From assembly GCF_018130825.1 (NCBI RefSeq), contig NZ_JAFCJS010000004.1, forward strand, positions 496,001-560,000: DNA of 64,000 nt. Reading direction: 5' to 3'. The stretch comes from Bradyrhizobium liaoningense (GTDB taxonomy: Bacteria; Pseudomonadota; Alphaproteobacteria; Rhizobiales; Xanthobacteraceae). Below are positions 55,484 to 63,670 of the stretch, one piece after another. The notes beneath the pieces were generated by a model that worked only from the letters and a program-made list of their open reading frames with translations, was not told where the DNA came from and searched no databases. Each line of letters opens with the position of its first letter. Position 1 is the stretch's first letter. A program made the translations under genes and the position numbers.

Positions 55484-56332
55484 ATGCGGTGGAAAGTGGG
55501 CAGGGTCAAAATCACTGAGGTGGTGGAATTGGAGACGGTCGGCTCGACCCGCTTCATCCTGCCGCTGGCGAGCAACGATGAAATCCGCAAGCTGCCCTGG
55601 CTGATCCCGCATTTCGCCACCGAGGAGGGCCGGCTGAAAATGTCGATCCATTCGCTGGTGGTGGAAACGCCGAACCGGCGCATCGTGGTCGACACGGGTC
55701 TCGGCAACGACAAGCAGGGCCGCAACGTCCCGACCTGGAACAACCGCACCACGCCATTCCTGGAGACCATGATTGCGGCGGGCTTTGCGCCTGACAGCAT
55801 CGACACGGTGCTGTGCACGCATCTTCATGTCGATCACGTCGGCTGGAACACGAAGCTGGTCGATGGCCAATGGGTGCCGACCTTCCCGAAGGCGCGCTAC
55901 GTCTTCGGCCGCACCGAATACGAGCACTGGCGCGACCATTCCACCGAGCCGGACAAGGCCGCCGTGTTTGGCGATTCCGTGCAGCCGATCGTCGACGCCG
56001 GCAGGGCCGATCTGATTCCGAGCGATCATCAGCTGTGCGACGAGATCAGCATGATCCCGACCCCGGGCCACAGTCCCGGCCATATGAGCATCCTGATCAA
56101 ATCCGGCGGCGAGCAGGGCCTGCTCACCGGAGACGTCGCCCACCATCCCTGCCAGATGGCGCATCTGAACTGGTCCTCGACCGCCGATTCCGACCAGGCG
56201 CAATCCGCGGCGACGCGGGCCGAGCTGTTCGGCCGCTTTGCCGAAACGGAGACGCTGGTGATCGGCGGGCATTTTTCGGCCGGGCACATCAGGCGCGACG
56301 GGGACGCGTTCAGGTTCGTGGCGCTGCAATGA
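55484..56332 (+). CDS. MBL-fold metallo-hydrolase (copy 1 of a pair)
   Basis: A 282-residue hydrolase with the intact metal motif CTHLHVDHVGW, PTPGHSPGHMS (third His), LLTGDVAHHP (Asp) and final GGHFSAGHI. GGGGAAGG precedes the ATG. It belongs to the quorum-quenching-lactonase-like MBL group. A related gene lies 1.9 kb downstream at 58208-59077; both contain VPTFPKARYVF with nearby HW. The substrate is unknown. Confidence 0.9.
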   Translation: MRWKVGRVKITEVVELETVGSTRFILPLASNDEIRKLPWLIPHFATEEGRLKMSIHSLVVETPNRRIVVDTGLGNDKQGRNVPTWNNRTTPFLETMIAAGFAPDSIDTVLCTHLHVDHVGWNTKLVDGQWVPTFPKARYVFGRTEYEHWRDHSTEPDKAAVFGDSVQPIVDAGRADLIPSDHQLCDEISMIPTPGHSPGHMSILIKSGGEQGLLTGDVAHHPCQMAHLNWSSTADSDQAQSAATRAELFGRFAETETLVIGGHFSAGHIRRDGDAFRFVALQ

Positions 56333-56339
56333 CGCGGTC

Positions 56340-56450
56340 GTAGGGTGGTTAGCCGAAGGCGTAACCCACCACGTCTGCATCCTTGGAGAGAGAAGCGGTG
56401 GGTTACGCCCGAACTGCGCTTCGCGCAGCCGCGGCCTAACCCACCCTACA
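56340..56450. repeat. Palindromic intergenic repeat (GTAGGGTGGTTAGCC type)
   Basis: A near copy of the element at 4467-4581: TAGGGTGG-TTAG and CTAACCCACCCTA outside, CGTAACCCACC and GGTGGGTTACG inside. One G is missing from the left arm. Confidence 0.85.
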
Positions 56451-56553
56451 AAGTAAGGGCTGCAATGCACCTCGTTTTGAGCGGTTGAATTTCCCGCCGC
56501 CCTGTTCCATGAAGCTCTTAACCGATCGGTCCAATCTCCAGGGAGAAACGAGA

Positions 56554-57396
56554 ATGAAGCTTGTTCGTTATGGCGAAAAGGGTGCGGAAAAGCCCGGCCT
56601 GATCGACAAATCCGGCCAGTTGCGCGACCTGTCGGCGCATGTGAAGGACCTCACGGGCGAGGCTTATTCGCCGGAGTCCCTGAAGAAGCTGGCGGCCCTC
56701 GACCCCGCCTCGCTGCCCGCCGTCTCCGGCAAGCCGCGGTTCGGCGCGCCCGTCACCGGCATCTCGAAATTCGTCGCCATCGGCCTCAATTACAGCGACC
56801 ACGCCAAGGAAACGGGCGCTGCGATCCCGACCGAGCCGATCATCTTCATGAAGGCCAACACCTCGCTCTCCGGCCCGAACGACGCGGTGGAGAAGCCGCG
56901 CGGCTCGACCAAGCTCGACTGGGAGGTCGAGATCGCCGCCATCATCGGCACGCGGGCCAAGTACGTTTCCGAAGCCGACGCGCTGAACTATGTCGCCGGC
57001 TATTGCGTCTGCAACGACGTCTCCGAGCGCGCCTTCCAGATCGAGCGCCTGGGCCAGTGGACCAAGGGCAAGTCCCACGACACCTTCGGCCCGGTCGGCC
57101 CCTGGCTCGCCACCAAGGACGAGATCAAGGACGTGCAGAACCTGTCGATGTGGCTCGACGTCAACGGCCAGCGCCGCCAGACCGGCTCGACCAAGACCAT
57201 GATCTTCTCCATGGCCAAGTGCGTCTCCTATGTCTCGCAGTTCATGACGCTGCTGCCGGGCGACATCATCACCACGGGCACCCCGCCCGGCGTCGGCCTC
57301 GGCATGAAGCCGCCGACCTTCCTCAATGTCGGCGACGTCGTGACGCTCGGCATCGAGGGCCTCGGCGAGCAGCGCCAGGAGATCGTGGCGGCGTAA
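56554..57396 (+). CDS. Fumarylacetoacetate hydrolase-family protein
   Basis: A 280-residue FAH-fold enzyme from ATG 56554 (GGGAGAAA upstream). It shows GLNYSDHAKETG, IFMKANTSLSGPND, LDWEVEIAAIIG (metal-binding Glu pair) and CVCNDVSERAFQ (metal Asp). Family members cleave or hydrate 2,4-diketo acids in aromatic catabolism. It is followed by a GST and an MBL hydrolase on the same strand, which together suggest a degradation route for an aromatic or keto acid. Confidence 0.92.
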   Translation: MKLVRYGEKGAEKPGLIDKSGQLRDLSAHVKDLTGEAYSPESLKKLAALDPASLPAVSGKPRFGAPVTGISKFVAIGLNYSDHAKETGAAIPTEPIIFMKANTSLSGPNDAVEKPRGSTKLDWEVEIAAIIGTRAKYVSEADALNYVAGYCVCNDVSERAFQIERLGQWTKGKSHDTFGPVGPWLATKDEIKDVQNLSMWLDVNGQRRQTGSTKTMIFSMAKCVSYVSQFMTLLPGDIITTGTPPGVGLGMKPPTFLNVGDVVTLGIEGLGEQRQEIVAA

Positions 57397-57405
57397 GGCC
57401 TCCGC

Positions 57406-57560
57406 CCTCATCCTGAGGAGCGCGCAACGCGCGCGTCTCGAAGGATGCGCCACAAGCACAGTCGCCCGACGTTCGCGCCGGGTGACGAGAGACCCTCCCT
57501 CGCTGTCCATCCTTCGAGACGCGCGCCAAGGGGCGCGCTCCCTAGGGATGAGGACCGTAT
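57406..57560. repeat. Palindromic intergenic repeat (CATCCTGAGGAGCGCGC type)
   Basis: Left unit CTCATCCTGAGGAGCGCGCAACGCGCGCG with GTCTCGAAGGATG; right unit CATCCTTCGAGACGCGCGCCAAGGGGCGCGCTCC with GATGAGG. Related to 17882-18000; lies inside a gene run. Confidence 0.75.
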
Positions 57561-57582
57561 GTCTGGATAGAGGTTATTTCCC

Positions 57583-58194
57583 ATGAAACTCTCCTTCTCC
57601 CAAGCTTCGCCCTTCGCCCGCAAGGTGCGCATCGCCGCGATCGAGCTCGGGCTGATCGACAAGATCGAGCTGACGCCCGCGACCGTCGCGCCGGGCACGG
57701 TCAACGAGGACTATTCGCGCATTACGCCGCTGAAGAAGCTGCCGGTGCTGATCACCAATGACGGCGACGTCATTTTGGACTCCTACGTCATCGTCGAGTA
57801 TCTCAACGAGATGGCCGGCGGCGGCCTGATCCCGGACTACGGTCCGCGGCGCTGGAAGGCCAAGACCAATCACTCGCTGATCAACGGCATGCTCGATTCC
57901 ATGCTGCTGTGCCGCTACGAGAAGATGGTGCGGCCGCAGGGCCTGCAATGGCAGGCGTGGTCGGACGATCACTGGAACCGGGCCTGGACCGGCATGGCGC
58001 GCTTCGAGAACATGCCCGAGGTGCTCAACGGCCCGTTCGACATCTCGCAGATCGGCCTCGTCTGCGTGCTCGGCTATGCCGATTTCCGCTTCGCCGATTG
58101 CGGCTGGCGCAAGGCCTATCCGAAGCTCGACGCCTTCCACCAGAAGATGCTGGAGCGGCCCTCCGTGAAGATCTCGGTGCCGCCGGCGGCGTAA
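57583..58194 (+). CDS. Glutathione S-transferase
   Basis: A 203-residue GST. The start MKLSFSQASPFARKVRIAAIELG and the cis-Pro region LKKLPVLITNDGDVILDSYVIVEYL are typical of the N-terminal thioredoxin-like domain. The C-terminal helical domain follows. It sits between the FAH-family and MBL genes with short gaps and likely belongs to their operon; maleylpyruvate/maleylacetoacetate isomerase-type chemistry would fit the FAH neighbour but is inference. Confidence 0.9.
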   Translation: MKLSFSQASPFARKVRIAAIELGLIDKIELTPATVAPGTVNEDYSRITPLKKLPVLITNDGDVILDSYVIVEYLNEMAGGGLIPDYGPRRWKAKTNHSLINGMLDSMLLCRYEKMVRPQGLQWQAWSDDHWNRAWTGMARFENMPEVLNGPFDISQIGLVCVLGYADFRFADCGWRKAYPKLDAFHQKMLERPSVKISVPPAA

Positions 58195-58207
58195 GAGCGG
58201 AGTTCTC

Positions 58208-59077
58208 ATGAGCCTTAAGTTCTCGGTCGGCGATCTCACCATCCATCGCGTCATCGAGCAGGAGACCTCGTTCGTCCCGGCACTGGAGATGCTGCCGGGA
58301 CTGACGGCGGAGGTGCTGGCCGAGAACCGGGCGTGGATGCGTGAAGCGAAGGCGCTGGACGAGCAGGACGTGCTGCTGCTGTGCTTCCAGTCCTATGTGG
58401 TGAAGACGCCGCACCACACCATCTTGATCGACAGCTGCATCGGCAACGACAAGCCGCGGCCCAATCGGCCGAAATGGAACATGAAGACCGACGACACCTA
58501 TCTGCGTGCGCTGAACGCCGCTGGATTTGCGGTCGACGACATCGACTTCGTGATGTGCACCCATCTGCACGTCGATCACGTCGGCTGGAACACGCGGCTG
58601 GAGAACGGCCGCTGGGTGCCGACCTTCCCCAAGGCGCGCTACGTCTTCGCCAGGCAGGAATTCGACCACTGGTCCGAGCAGAATGCGAAGGCGGAGATTC
58701 CGCCTTTCGCCGATAGTGTGCTGCCGGTGGTCGAGGCCAAGCGCCACGAGCTGGTCGGCAACGACCATCAGATCGGCGATCACGTCCGCATCCTGCCGAC
58801 GCCCGGTCACACGCCGGGCCATATCGCTGTTACGATGGGGCGCGGCAAGGACGACGCGGTATTCTCCGGCGACCTCATGCATTCGCCGCTGCAGACGCTC
58901 TATCCGGAGCTGTCGATCAAGTTCGACGTCGACCCGGCCGCGGCAGCGAAAACGCGCCGCAGCTTCCTGGAGCGCTATTGCGACACCGATACGCTGTGCT
59001 GCACGGCACATTTTCCGTCACCGTCGGTGGGGAAGATCCGGCGCAAGGGCAACGCGTTCGTGTGTGAGTCGGTTTAG
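58208..59077 (+). CDS. MBL-fold metallo-hydrolase (copy 2 of a pair)
   Basis: A 289-residue paralogue of the protein at 55484-56332. The metal motif CTHLHVDHVGWNT is identical in its core, followed by VPTFPKARYVFARQEFDHW, PTPGHTPGHIAV and FSGDLMHSP. It starts 13 bases after the GST stop, so the two genes are probably co-transcribed. The substrate is unknown. Confidence 0.92.
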   Translation: MSLKFSVGDLTIHRVIEQETSFVPALEMLPGLTAEVLAENRAWMREAKALDEQDVLLLCFQSYVVKTPHHTILIDSCIGNDKPRPNRPKWNMKTDDTYLRALNAAGFAVDDIDFVMCTHLHVDHVGWNTRLENGRWVPTFPKARYVFARQEFDHWSEQNAKAEIPPFADSVLPVVEAKRHELVGNDHQIGDHVRILPTPGHTPGHIAVTMGRGKDDAVFSGDLMHSPLQTLYPELSIKFDVDPAAAAKTRRSFLERYCDTDTLCCTAHFPSPSVGKIRRKGNAFVCESV

Positions 59078-59085
59078 CGAGATGC

Positions 59086-59173
59086 CGTAGGGTGGGCAAA
59101 GCGAAGCGTGCCCACGATGCTCTCGCGTTGAAAAATGGTGGGCACGGCGCTTTGCGCCTTTGCCCGCCCTACG
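59086..59173. repeat. Palindromic intergenic repeat (CGTAGGGTGGGCAAAG type)
   Basis: A near copy of 4614-4706 with arms CGTAGGGTGGGCAAAGCG and CGCCTTTGCCCGCCCTACG. An open frame enters it from the next gene, but the repeat is not coding. Confidence 0.85.
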
Positions 59174-59196
59174 ATTCCACCCGAGTGGAGGAAACG

Positions 59197-60345
59197 ATGC
59201 CCGATCTCCCCCCAATCCCCCTGCCCGCCGGTATCCGCTCGCGCTATGTCGACGGCATCAACGGCTTGCGCATGCATGTGCTCGAGGCCGGTTTCGAGAC
59301 CAGAGGCCGTCCCTGCATCCTGCTGCTGCACGGCTTTCCGGAGCTGGCCTTCTCCTGGCGCAAGGTGATGCCGGCGCTCGCGGAGGCCGGCTATCACGTG
59401 ATCGCGCCGGACCAGCGCGGCTATGGCCGCACCACGGGATGGACCGCGGACTATGACGGCGACCTCGCGCCGTTCTCGCTTCCGAACCTGGTGCGCGATG
59501 TGCTCGCTTTGGTGTCGGCGTTCGGCTACAGGCAGGTCGATCTCGCAGGGCATGATTTCGGCAGTCCGGTCGCGGCGTGGTGCGCGCTGATCCGGCCCGA
59601 CGTGTTTCGTTCGGTGACGCTGATGAGCGCGCCTTTCGGCGGAGCGCCGCCTCGTCCCTTCAACACGGTTGATAGTCCTGCAAAGCCGGCGGCCGAAGAC
59701 CCCGTTCATCGCGAGCTCGCCGCGCTGCCGCGTCCGCGCAAACATTATCAATGGTACTATTCGACACGTCCGGCCAACGCGGACATGCAACACGCGCCGC
59801 AGGGCGTGCATGATTTGCTGCGCGCCTATTATCATCACAAGAGCGCGGACTGGACCGACAACAAGCCATATCCGCTCAAGTCCTGGTCCGCGGGCGAGCT
59901 TGCAAAGCTGCCGACCTATTACGTGATGGACGCCGGCGAGACCATGGCGGAGACGGTCGCGAAGGAGATGCCCTCGCCCGCCGCGATCGCCTCCAACCAA
60001 TGGCTGCCGGACAGCGACCTCGCCTATTACAGCGCCGAATATGGCCGCACCGGATTCCAGGGCGGCTTGCAATGGTATCGCTACGGCACGTCGGGCATGC
60101 TCAACAGCGAGATGCAGCTGTTTGCGGGCCGCAGCATCGACGTGCCTTCCTGCTTCATCTCCGGCAAGCAAGACTGGGGCACCTATCAGCGCCCCGGCGT
60201 GTTCGAGGCGATGCAGGGGCGCGGCTGCACAAAAATGCTCGGCTGCCATCTCGTCGACGGCGCCGGCCATTGGGTGCAGCAGGAGCAGCCGGCCGAGGTG
60301 AGCCGGTTGCTGCTCGACTTCCTCGCAAAGGCCGGCAAGGCCTGA
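59197..60345 (+). CDS. Epoxide hydrolase-type alpha/beta hydrolase
   Basis: From ATG 59197 the protein has 382 residues; an upstream in-frame ATG at 59092 lies in a repeat and is rejected. It has HGFPE (oxyanion hole), the nucleophile Asp in AGHDFGSP, the GYGRT motif and the catalytic His in GAGHWVQQEQP. An Asp nucleophile points to epoxide hydrolase or haloalkane dehalogenase chemistry; HGFPE and GYGRT favour epoxide hydrolase. It follows the MBL gene and may share its transcript. Confidence 0.88.
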   Translation: MPDLPPIPLPAGIRSRYVDGINGLRMHVLEAGFETRGRPCILLLHGFPELAFSWRKVMPALAEAGYHVIAPDQRGYGRTTGWTADYDGDLAPFSLPNLVRDVLALVSAFGYRQVDLAGHDFGSPVAAWCALIRPDVFRSVTLMSAPFGGAPPRPFNTVDSPAKPAAEDPVHRELAALPRPRKHYQWYYSTRPANADMQHAPQGVHDLLRAYYHHKSADWTDNKPYPLKSWSAGELAKLPTYYVMDAGETMAETVAKEMPSPAAIASNQWLPDSDLAYYSAEYGRTGFQGGLQWYRYGTSGMLNSEMQLFAGRSIDVPSCFISGKQDWGTYQRPGVFEAMQGRGCTKMLGCHLVDGAGHWVQQEQPAEVSRLLLDFLAKAGKA

Positions 60346-60374
60346 TTTGACCTCGGAACCACCGCAGCCTATAT

Positions 60375-60395
60375 AGTTTAGAATAATTCTAAACT
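60375..60395. promoter_or_regulatory. ICE/Irr-box operator in the mbfA promoter
   Basis: A perfect 21-base palindrome, arms AGTTTAGAAT and ATTCTAAACT around a single A, ends 18 bases before the GTG. It contains TTTAGAA-N-N-N-TTCTAAA, the Irr-binding ICE core of Bradyrhizobium. The position over the promoter is expected for repression by Irr at low iron. Confidence 0.9.
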
Positions 60396-60412
60396 AAGAA
60401 AACAGGGCCGCC

Positions 60413-61384
60413 GTGAAGAATTTTGCCGATCTGACCGAGCGCGAGGTGCTGGCGGTCGCGATCTCCTCCGAGGAGGAGGACAGCCGCATCTACATGACCT
60501 TCGCCGAGGACCTGAAGGAGCGTTATCCCGACTCGGCAAAACTGTTCGAGCAGATGGCCGAGGAGGAGCGCGGCCATCGCCACATGCTGCTGGAAATGTA
60601 CGAGCAGCGCTTCGGCCAGCATCTGCCGCCAATCCGCCGCGAGGACGTCAAGGGATTCCTGAAGCGCCGTCCGATCTGGCTCACCAAGAACCTGCCGCTC
60701 GACACCATCCGCAAGGAAGTCGAGACCATGGAGCTCGAGGCCGAGCGCTTCTACGCCAAGGCCGCCGAGCAGGCCGAGGATGTCAATGTACGCCGGCTGC
60801 TCGGCGACCTCGCCGAGGCCGAGAAGAGCCACGAGCATACCGCCGCCAGGCTAACCGACGAGATCCTCAAGCCCGACGTGCGCGCCGAGGAAGACCGCAC
60901 GCGCCGGCGCATGTTCGTGCTGCAATATGTGCAGCCGGGCCTCGCCGGCCTGATGGACGGCTCGGTCTCGACGCTGGCGCCGCTGTTCGCGGCCGCCTTC
61001 GCCACACATCAGAACTGGCAGACGTTCCTGGTCGGCCTCGCCGCCTCGATCGGTGCCGGCATCAGCATGGGCTTTGCGGAAGCCTTGTCCGACGACGGCT
61101 CGCTGACGGGACGCGGCTCGCCCTGGCTGCGCGGCGTCACCTGCGGCGCGATGACGACGCTCGGCGGGCTCGGCCATACCGCGCCGTATCTCGTGCCCGA
61201 CACATGGGCCAATGCGTTCTGGATCGCGACGGGAATCGCCTGCGTCGTCGTGTTCTTCGAATTGTGGGCGATCGCCTTCATCCGCTCGCGCTACATGGAC
61301 ACGCCGTTCCTCCAGGCCGTGTTCCAGATCGTTCTCGGCGGCGCCATCGTGCTGGCAGTGGGGATATTGATCGGAGCAGCGTAG
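60413..61384 (+). CDS. mbfA: Membrane-bound ferritin/iron exporter
   Basis: From GTG 60413 the protein has 323 residues. The N-terminal ~145 residues form a four-helix ferritin-like domain with iron ligands Glu and His ([33 protein letters not shown]-type segments, EAEKSHEH). The C-terminal ~170 residues are a VIT1-type membrane domain ([28 protein letters not shown]). This matches MbfA of Bradyrhizobium, which exports iron and protects from iron and peroxide stress. The Irr box upstream supports this. Confidence 0.95.
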   Translation: MKNFADLTEREVLAVAISSEEEDSRIYMTFAEDLKERYPDSAKLFEQMAEEERGHRHMLLEMYEQRFGQHLPPIRREDVKGFLKRRPIWLTKNLPLDTIRKEVETMELEAERFYAKAAEQAEDVNVRRLLGDLAEAEKSHEHTAARLTDEILKPDVRAEEDRTRRRMFVLQYVQPGLAGLMDGSVSTLAPLFAAAFATHQNWQTFLVGLAASIGAGISMGFAEALSDDGSLTGRGSPWLRGVTCGAMTTLGGLGHTAPYLVPDTWANAFWIATGIACVVVFFELWAIAFIRSRYMDTPFLQAVFQIVLGGAIVLAVGILIGAA

Positions 61385-61400
61385 CGGCCACACACTCGCT

Positions 61401-61495
61401 GTCATGCCCCGGCTTGACCGGGGCATCCAGTACGCTGCGGCAGCAGTTCGTTCACACAACTCCCGCCGCGGCGTACTGGATCGTCCGTCCCGCCC
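61401..61495. repeat. Palindromic intergenic repeat (CATGCCCCGGCTTGACC type)
   Basis: CATGCCCCGGCTTGACCGGG and CATCCAGTACGC, with GCGTACTGGATC opposite. A related copy is at 63534-63636. Confidence 0.8.
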
Positions 61496-61578
61496 ACACA
61501 TCAATCACCATCAAACAGCGGTTGCGGCGTTCGGCCAAACTGCGCATCATCCTCTAACAACCAGAGCGGGAGACGCGC

Positions 61579-63051
61579 GTGGCCAAATCGGAATGGAGTT
61601 TCAAGAGTGCGGTCGGGCTGTCAGCCGCATTGAGCGCGAAGAAGGTCTCGGCGGTCGAGCTCACGCAGGATGCGATCGCCCGTATCGAGCGTCACGACGG
61701 CAAGATCAACGCGATCTGCGTCCGGGATTTCGATCGCGCGCTCGGCGCCGCGCGCGAGGCAGACGCCGCATTGGCCCGCGGCGAGCGCAAGCCGCTGCTC
61801 GGCCTGCCCGTGATGATCAAGGAATCCTTCAACGTCGCCGGCCTGCCGACGACCTGGGGATTCGTGCCGCAGAAGGATTTCAGGCCTGTGGAAGACGCAC
61901 TGCCGGTGGCCCGCATCAAAGAGGCCGGCGGCGTGATCCTCGGCAAGACCAACGTGCCGGTCGGCCTCGCCGACTGGCAGAGCTACAACGACATCTACGG
62001 CACCACCAACAACCCCTATGATCTCGGCCGCACGCCGGGCGGATCGTCCGGGGGATCGTCGGCAGCCCTCGCCGCGGGCTATTGCGCGCTCGCCACCGGC
62101 TCCGACATCGGCGGCTCCCTGCGCGTGCCGGCATTTCATTGCGGCATCTTCGCGCACAAGCCGACCATCAATCTCTGCCCGGCACGCGGTGAGACCCCGC
62201 CGCCGTTTCCAGCCCTTCCACGCGAAGGCGACCTCGCCGTCATCGGCCCGATGGCGCGCACCGCTGCGGATCTCTCCTTGCTGCTCGACGTCATGGCCGG
62301 ACCGGATCCGCTGGAAGCCGGCGTCGCCTACAAGCTCGACCTGCCTGCTGCGCGACATCAGTCGCTGCGGGACTTTCGTGTCCTGGTGATCGACAGCCAT
62401 CCGCTGCTGCCGACCGACCGGGATGTCCGCGGCGCGATCGACACGCTCGCAACCGATCTCGCGAAGGCCGGCGTCACGGTCGCGCGCGAGAGCGCGCTGC
62501 TGCCGGATTTCGCGGAGACCTCGCGGCTCTACATGCGCATGCTGCTGGGCTTCCTCGGCGCGTTCTTCCTGCCCGAGGTGCTGGCGGATTCGCGGGCACG
62601 GGCAAGCCAATTGTCGCCGGAGGACCGCAGCCTCGGCGCCGAGCGGCTGCGCGGCACGATCGCAAGCCACCGCGCCTGGGTCCTCGACGCGGGTCACCGC
62701 GCCGGCCTGCGGGCGAAATGGCGCGCGCTGTTCAACAATTTCGACGCGGTGATCTGCCCGATCATGCCGACGCCGGCTTATCCGCATGATCATCTGCCGG
62801 AACAGAGCCTGCGACGCATCAGCATCGACGGCACGGATTACCCCTATTCCGACCAGCTCGCCTGGCCGGGCATCGCGACGCTTCCGGGCCTGCCCGCGAC
62901 GGCCGTTCCGCTCGGCCTGTCGAAAGACGGACTGCCCGTCGGCGTCCAGATCGTCGGCCCGTGGCTGGAGGACCGCACGCCGCTGAAGCTCGCCGAACTG
63001 ATCGAGCGGGAGTTCGGCGGGTTCGTGCCGCCGAAGATGTTTGACGACTGA
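61579..63051 (+). CDS. Amidase (amidase signature family)
   Basis: A 490-residue amidase signature enzyme from GTG 61579. The Ser-cisSer-Lys triad region is intact: KESFNVAGLPTTWG (Lys), GRTPGGSSGGSSAALAAG, and GSDIGGSLRVPAFHCGIFAHKP (nucleophile Ser). The protein is cytoplasmic and hydrolyses an amide; the substrate cannot be deduced. It is flanked by repeats on both sides and followed by an NTF2-like gene. Confidence 0.92.
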   Translation: MAKSEWSFKSAVGLSAALSAKKVSAVELTQDAIARIERHDGKINAICVRDFDRALGAAREADAALARGERKPLLGLPVMIKESFNVAGLPTTWGFVPQKDFRPVEDALPVARIKEAGGVILGKTNVPVGLADWQSYNDIYGTTNNPYDLGRTPGGSSGGSSAALAAGYCALATGSDIGGSLRVPAFHCGIFAHKPTINLCPARGETPPPFPALPREGDLAVIGPMARTAADLSLLLDVMAGPDPLEAGVAYKLDLPAARHQSLRDFRVLVIDSHPLLPTDRDVRGAIDTLATDLAKAGVTVARESALLPDFAETSRLYMRMLLGFLGAFFLPEVLADSRARASQLSPEDRSLGAERLRGTIASHRAWVLDAGHRAGLRAKWRALFNNFDAVICPIMPTPAYPHDHLPEQSLRRISIDGTDYPYSDQLAWPGIATLPGLPATAVPLGLSKDGLPVGVQIVGPWLEDRTPLKLAELIEREFGGFVPPKMFDD

Positions 63052-63151
63052 TGCTTTCGAGGATTTCCGTAGCCCGGATGGAGTAACATGACTTCGAGAT
63101 TCCGGGCTCGCGCTCCGCGCGCCCTGGGATGACAGGGAGGGAGGAAGCACC

Positions 63152-63505
63152 ATGAGCCAGGACCTCGAACAGCTCACCGCGCTCAACCGCGACTATGTCG
63201 CCGCCGTGCAGGCCTGCGACGTCAGGCGCTTCGACGAGATCCTTGCGTCGGAGTTCTACTGCTCCAATCCCGACAAGACGCTGGTCGATCGCGCCGCCTT
63301 CCTGCAGCAGACGGCGCAGCCGATCGCGATCCGCAATCTGCATGCTTACGACATCATCATCCGCATCATGGGCGATTTCGCCATCATCCACGCGGCGACC
63401 AGCTACACCACGGCCGACGGCCAGCAGGCGACGGGGCGGTATACCGATTGCTGGGCGAAGAAGAACGGGACGTGGCTGGCGGTGTCCGCGCACGTGTCGC
63501 GGTGA
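63152..63505 (+). CDS. NTF2-like (DUF4440-type) protein
   Basis: A 117-residue cone-fold protein with strong GGGAGGGAGGAA before ATG. It shows YVAAVQACDVRRFDEILASEFYCSNPDKTLVDRAAFLQ, and VRIMGDFAIIHAATSYTTADGQQATGRYTDCWAKKNGTWLAVSAHVS is typical of the family's second half. Such proteins are small enzymes or binding modules; the role here is unknown. It is the last complete gene on the plus strand. Confidence 0.85.
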   Translation: MSQDLEQLTALNRDYVAAVQACDVRRFDEILASEFYCSNPDKTLVDRAAFLQQTAQPIAIRNLHAYDIIIRIMGDFAIIHAATSYTTADGQQATGRYTDCWAKKNGTWLAVSAHVSR

Positions 63506-63533
63506 GGTGAGCCCATTGCTCCACACCCTCCAC

Positions 63534-63636
63534 GGTCATGCCCCGGCTTGACCGGGGCATCCAGTACTCCGCGGCGGCAATGTAAACGAACGACCGCCGC
63601 GGAGTACTGGATCGCCCGCCTTCGCGGGCGATGACA
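63534..63636. repeat. Palindromic intergenic repeat (GTCATGCCCCGGCTTGACC type)
   Basis: GGTCATGCCCCGGC...GGGCATCCAGTACTCCGCGG pairs with CCGCGGAGTACTGGATC...GATGAC. Same family as 61401-61495. Confidence 0.85.
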
Positions 63637-63670
63637 CCTGTTTTGTAGCTGCGCTGGTGAACGCCAGCGC

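Noticed and set aside
59092-59196. N-terminal extension of the epoxide hydrolase gene from ATG 59092
   Set aside because: The extra codons come from a dispersed palindromic repeat; the ATG at 59197 starts the conserved domain.
61621-61640. Start of the amidase gene further downstream
   Set aside because: The GTG at 61579 has GGGAG upstream and gives the family's normal N-terminus.
61621-63186. 521-residue minus-strand frame opposite the amidase gene
   Set aside because: The amidase triad is intact on the plus strand; the antisense frame has no family signature.
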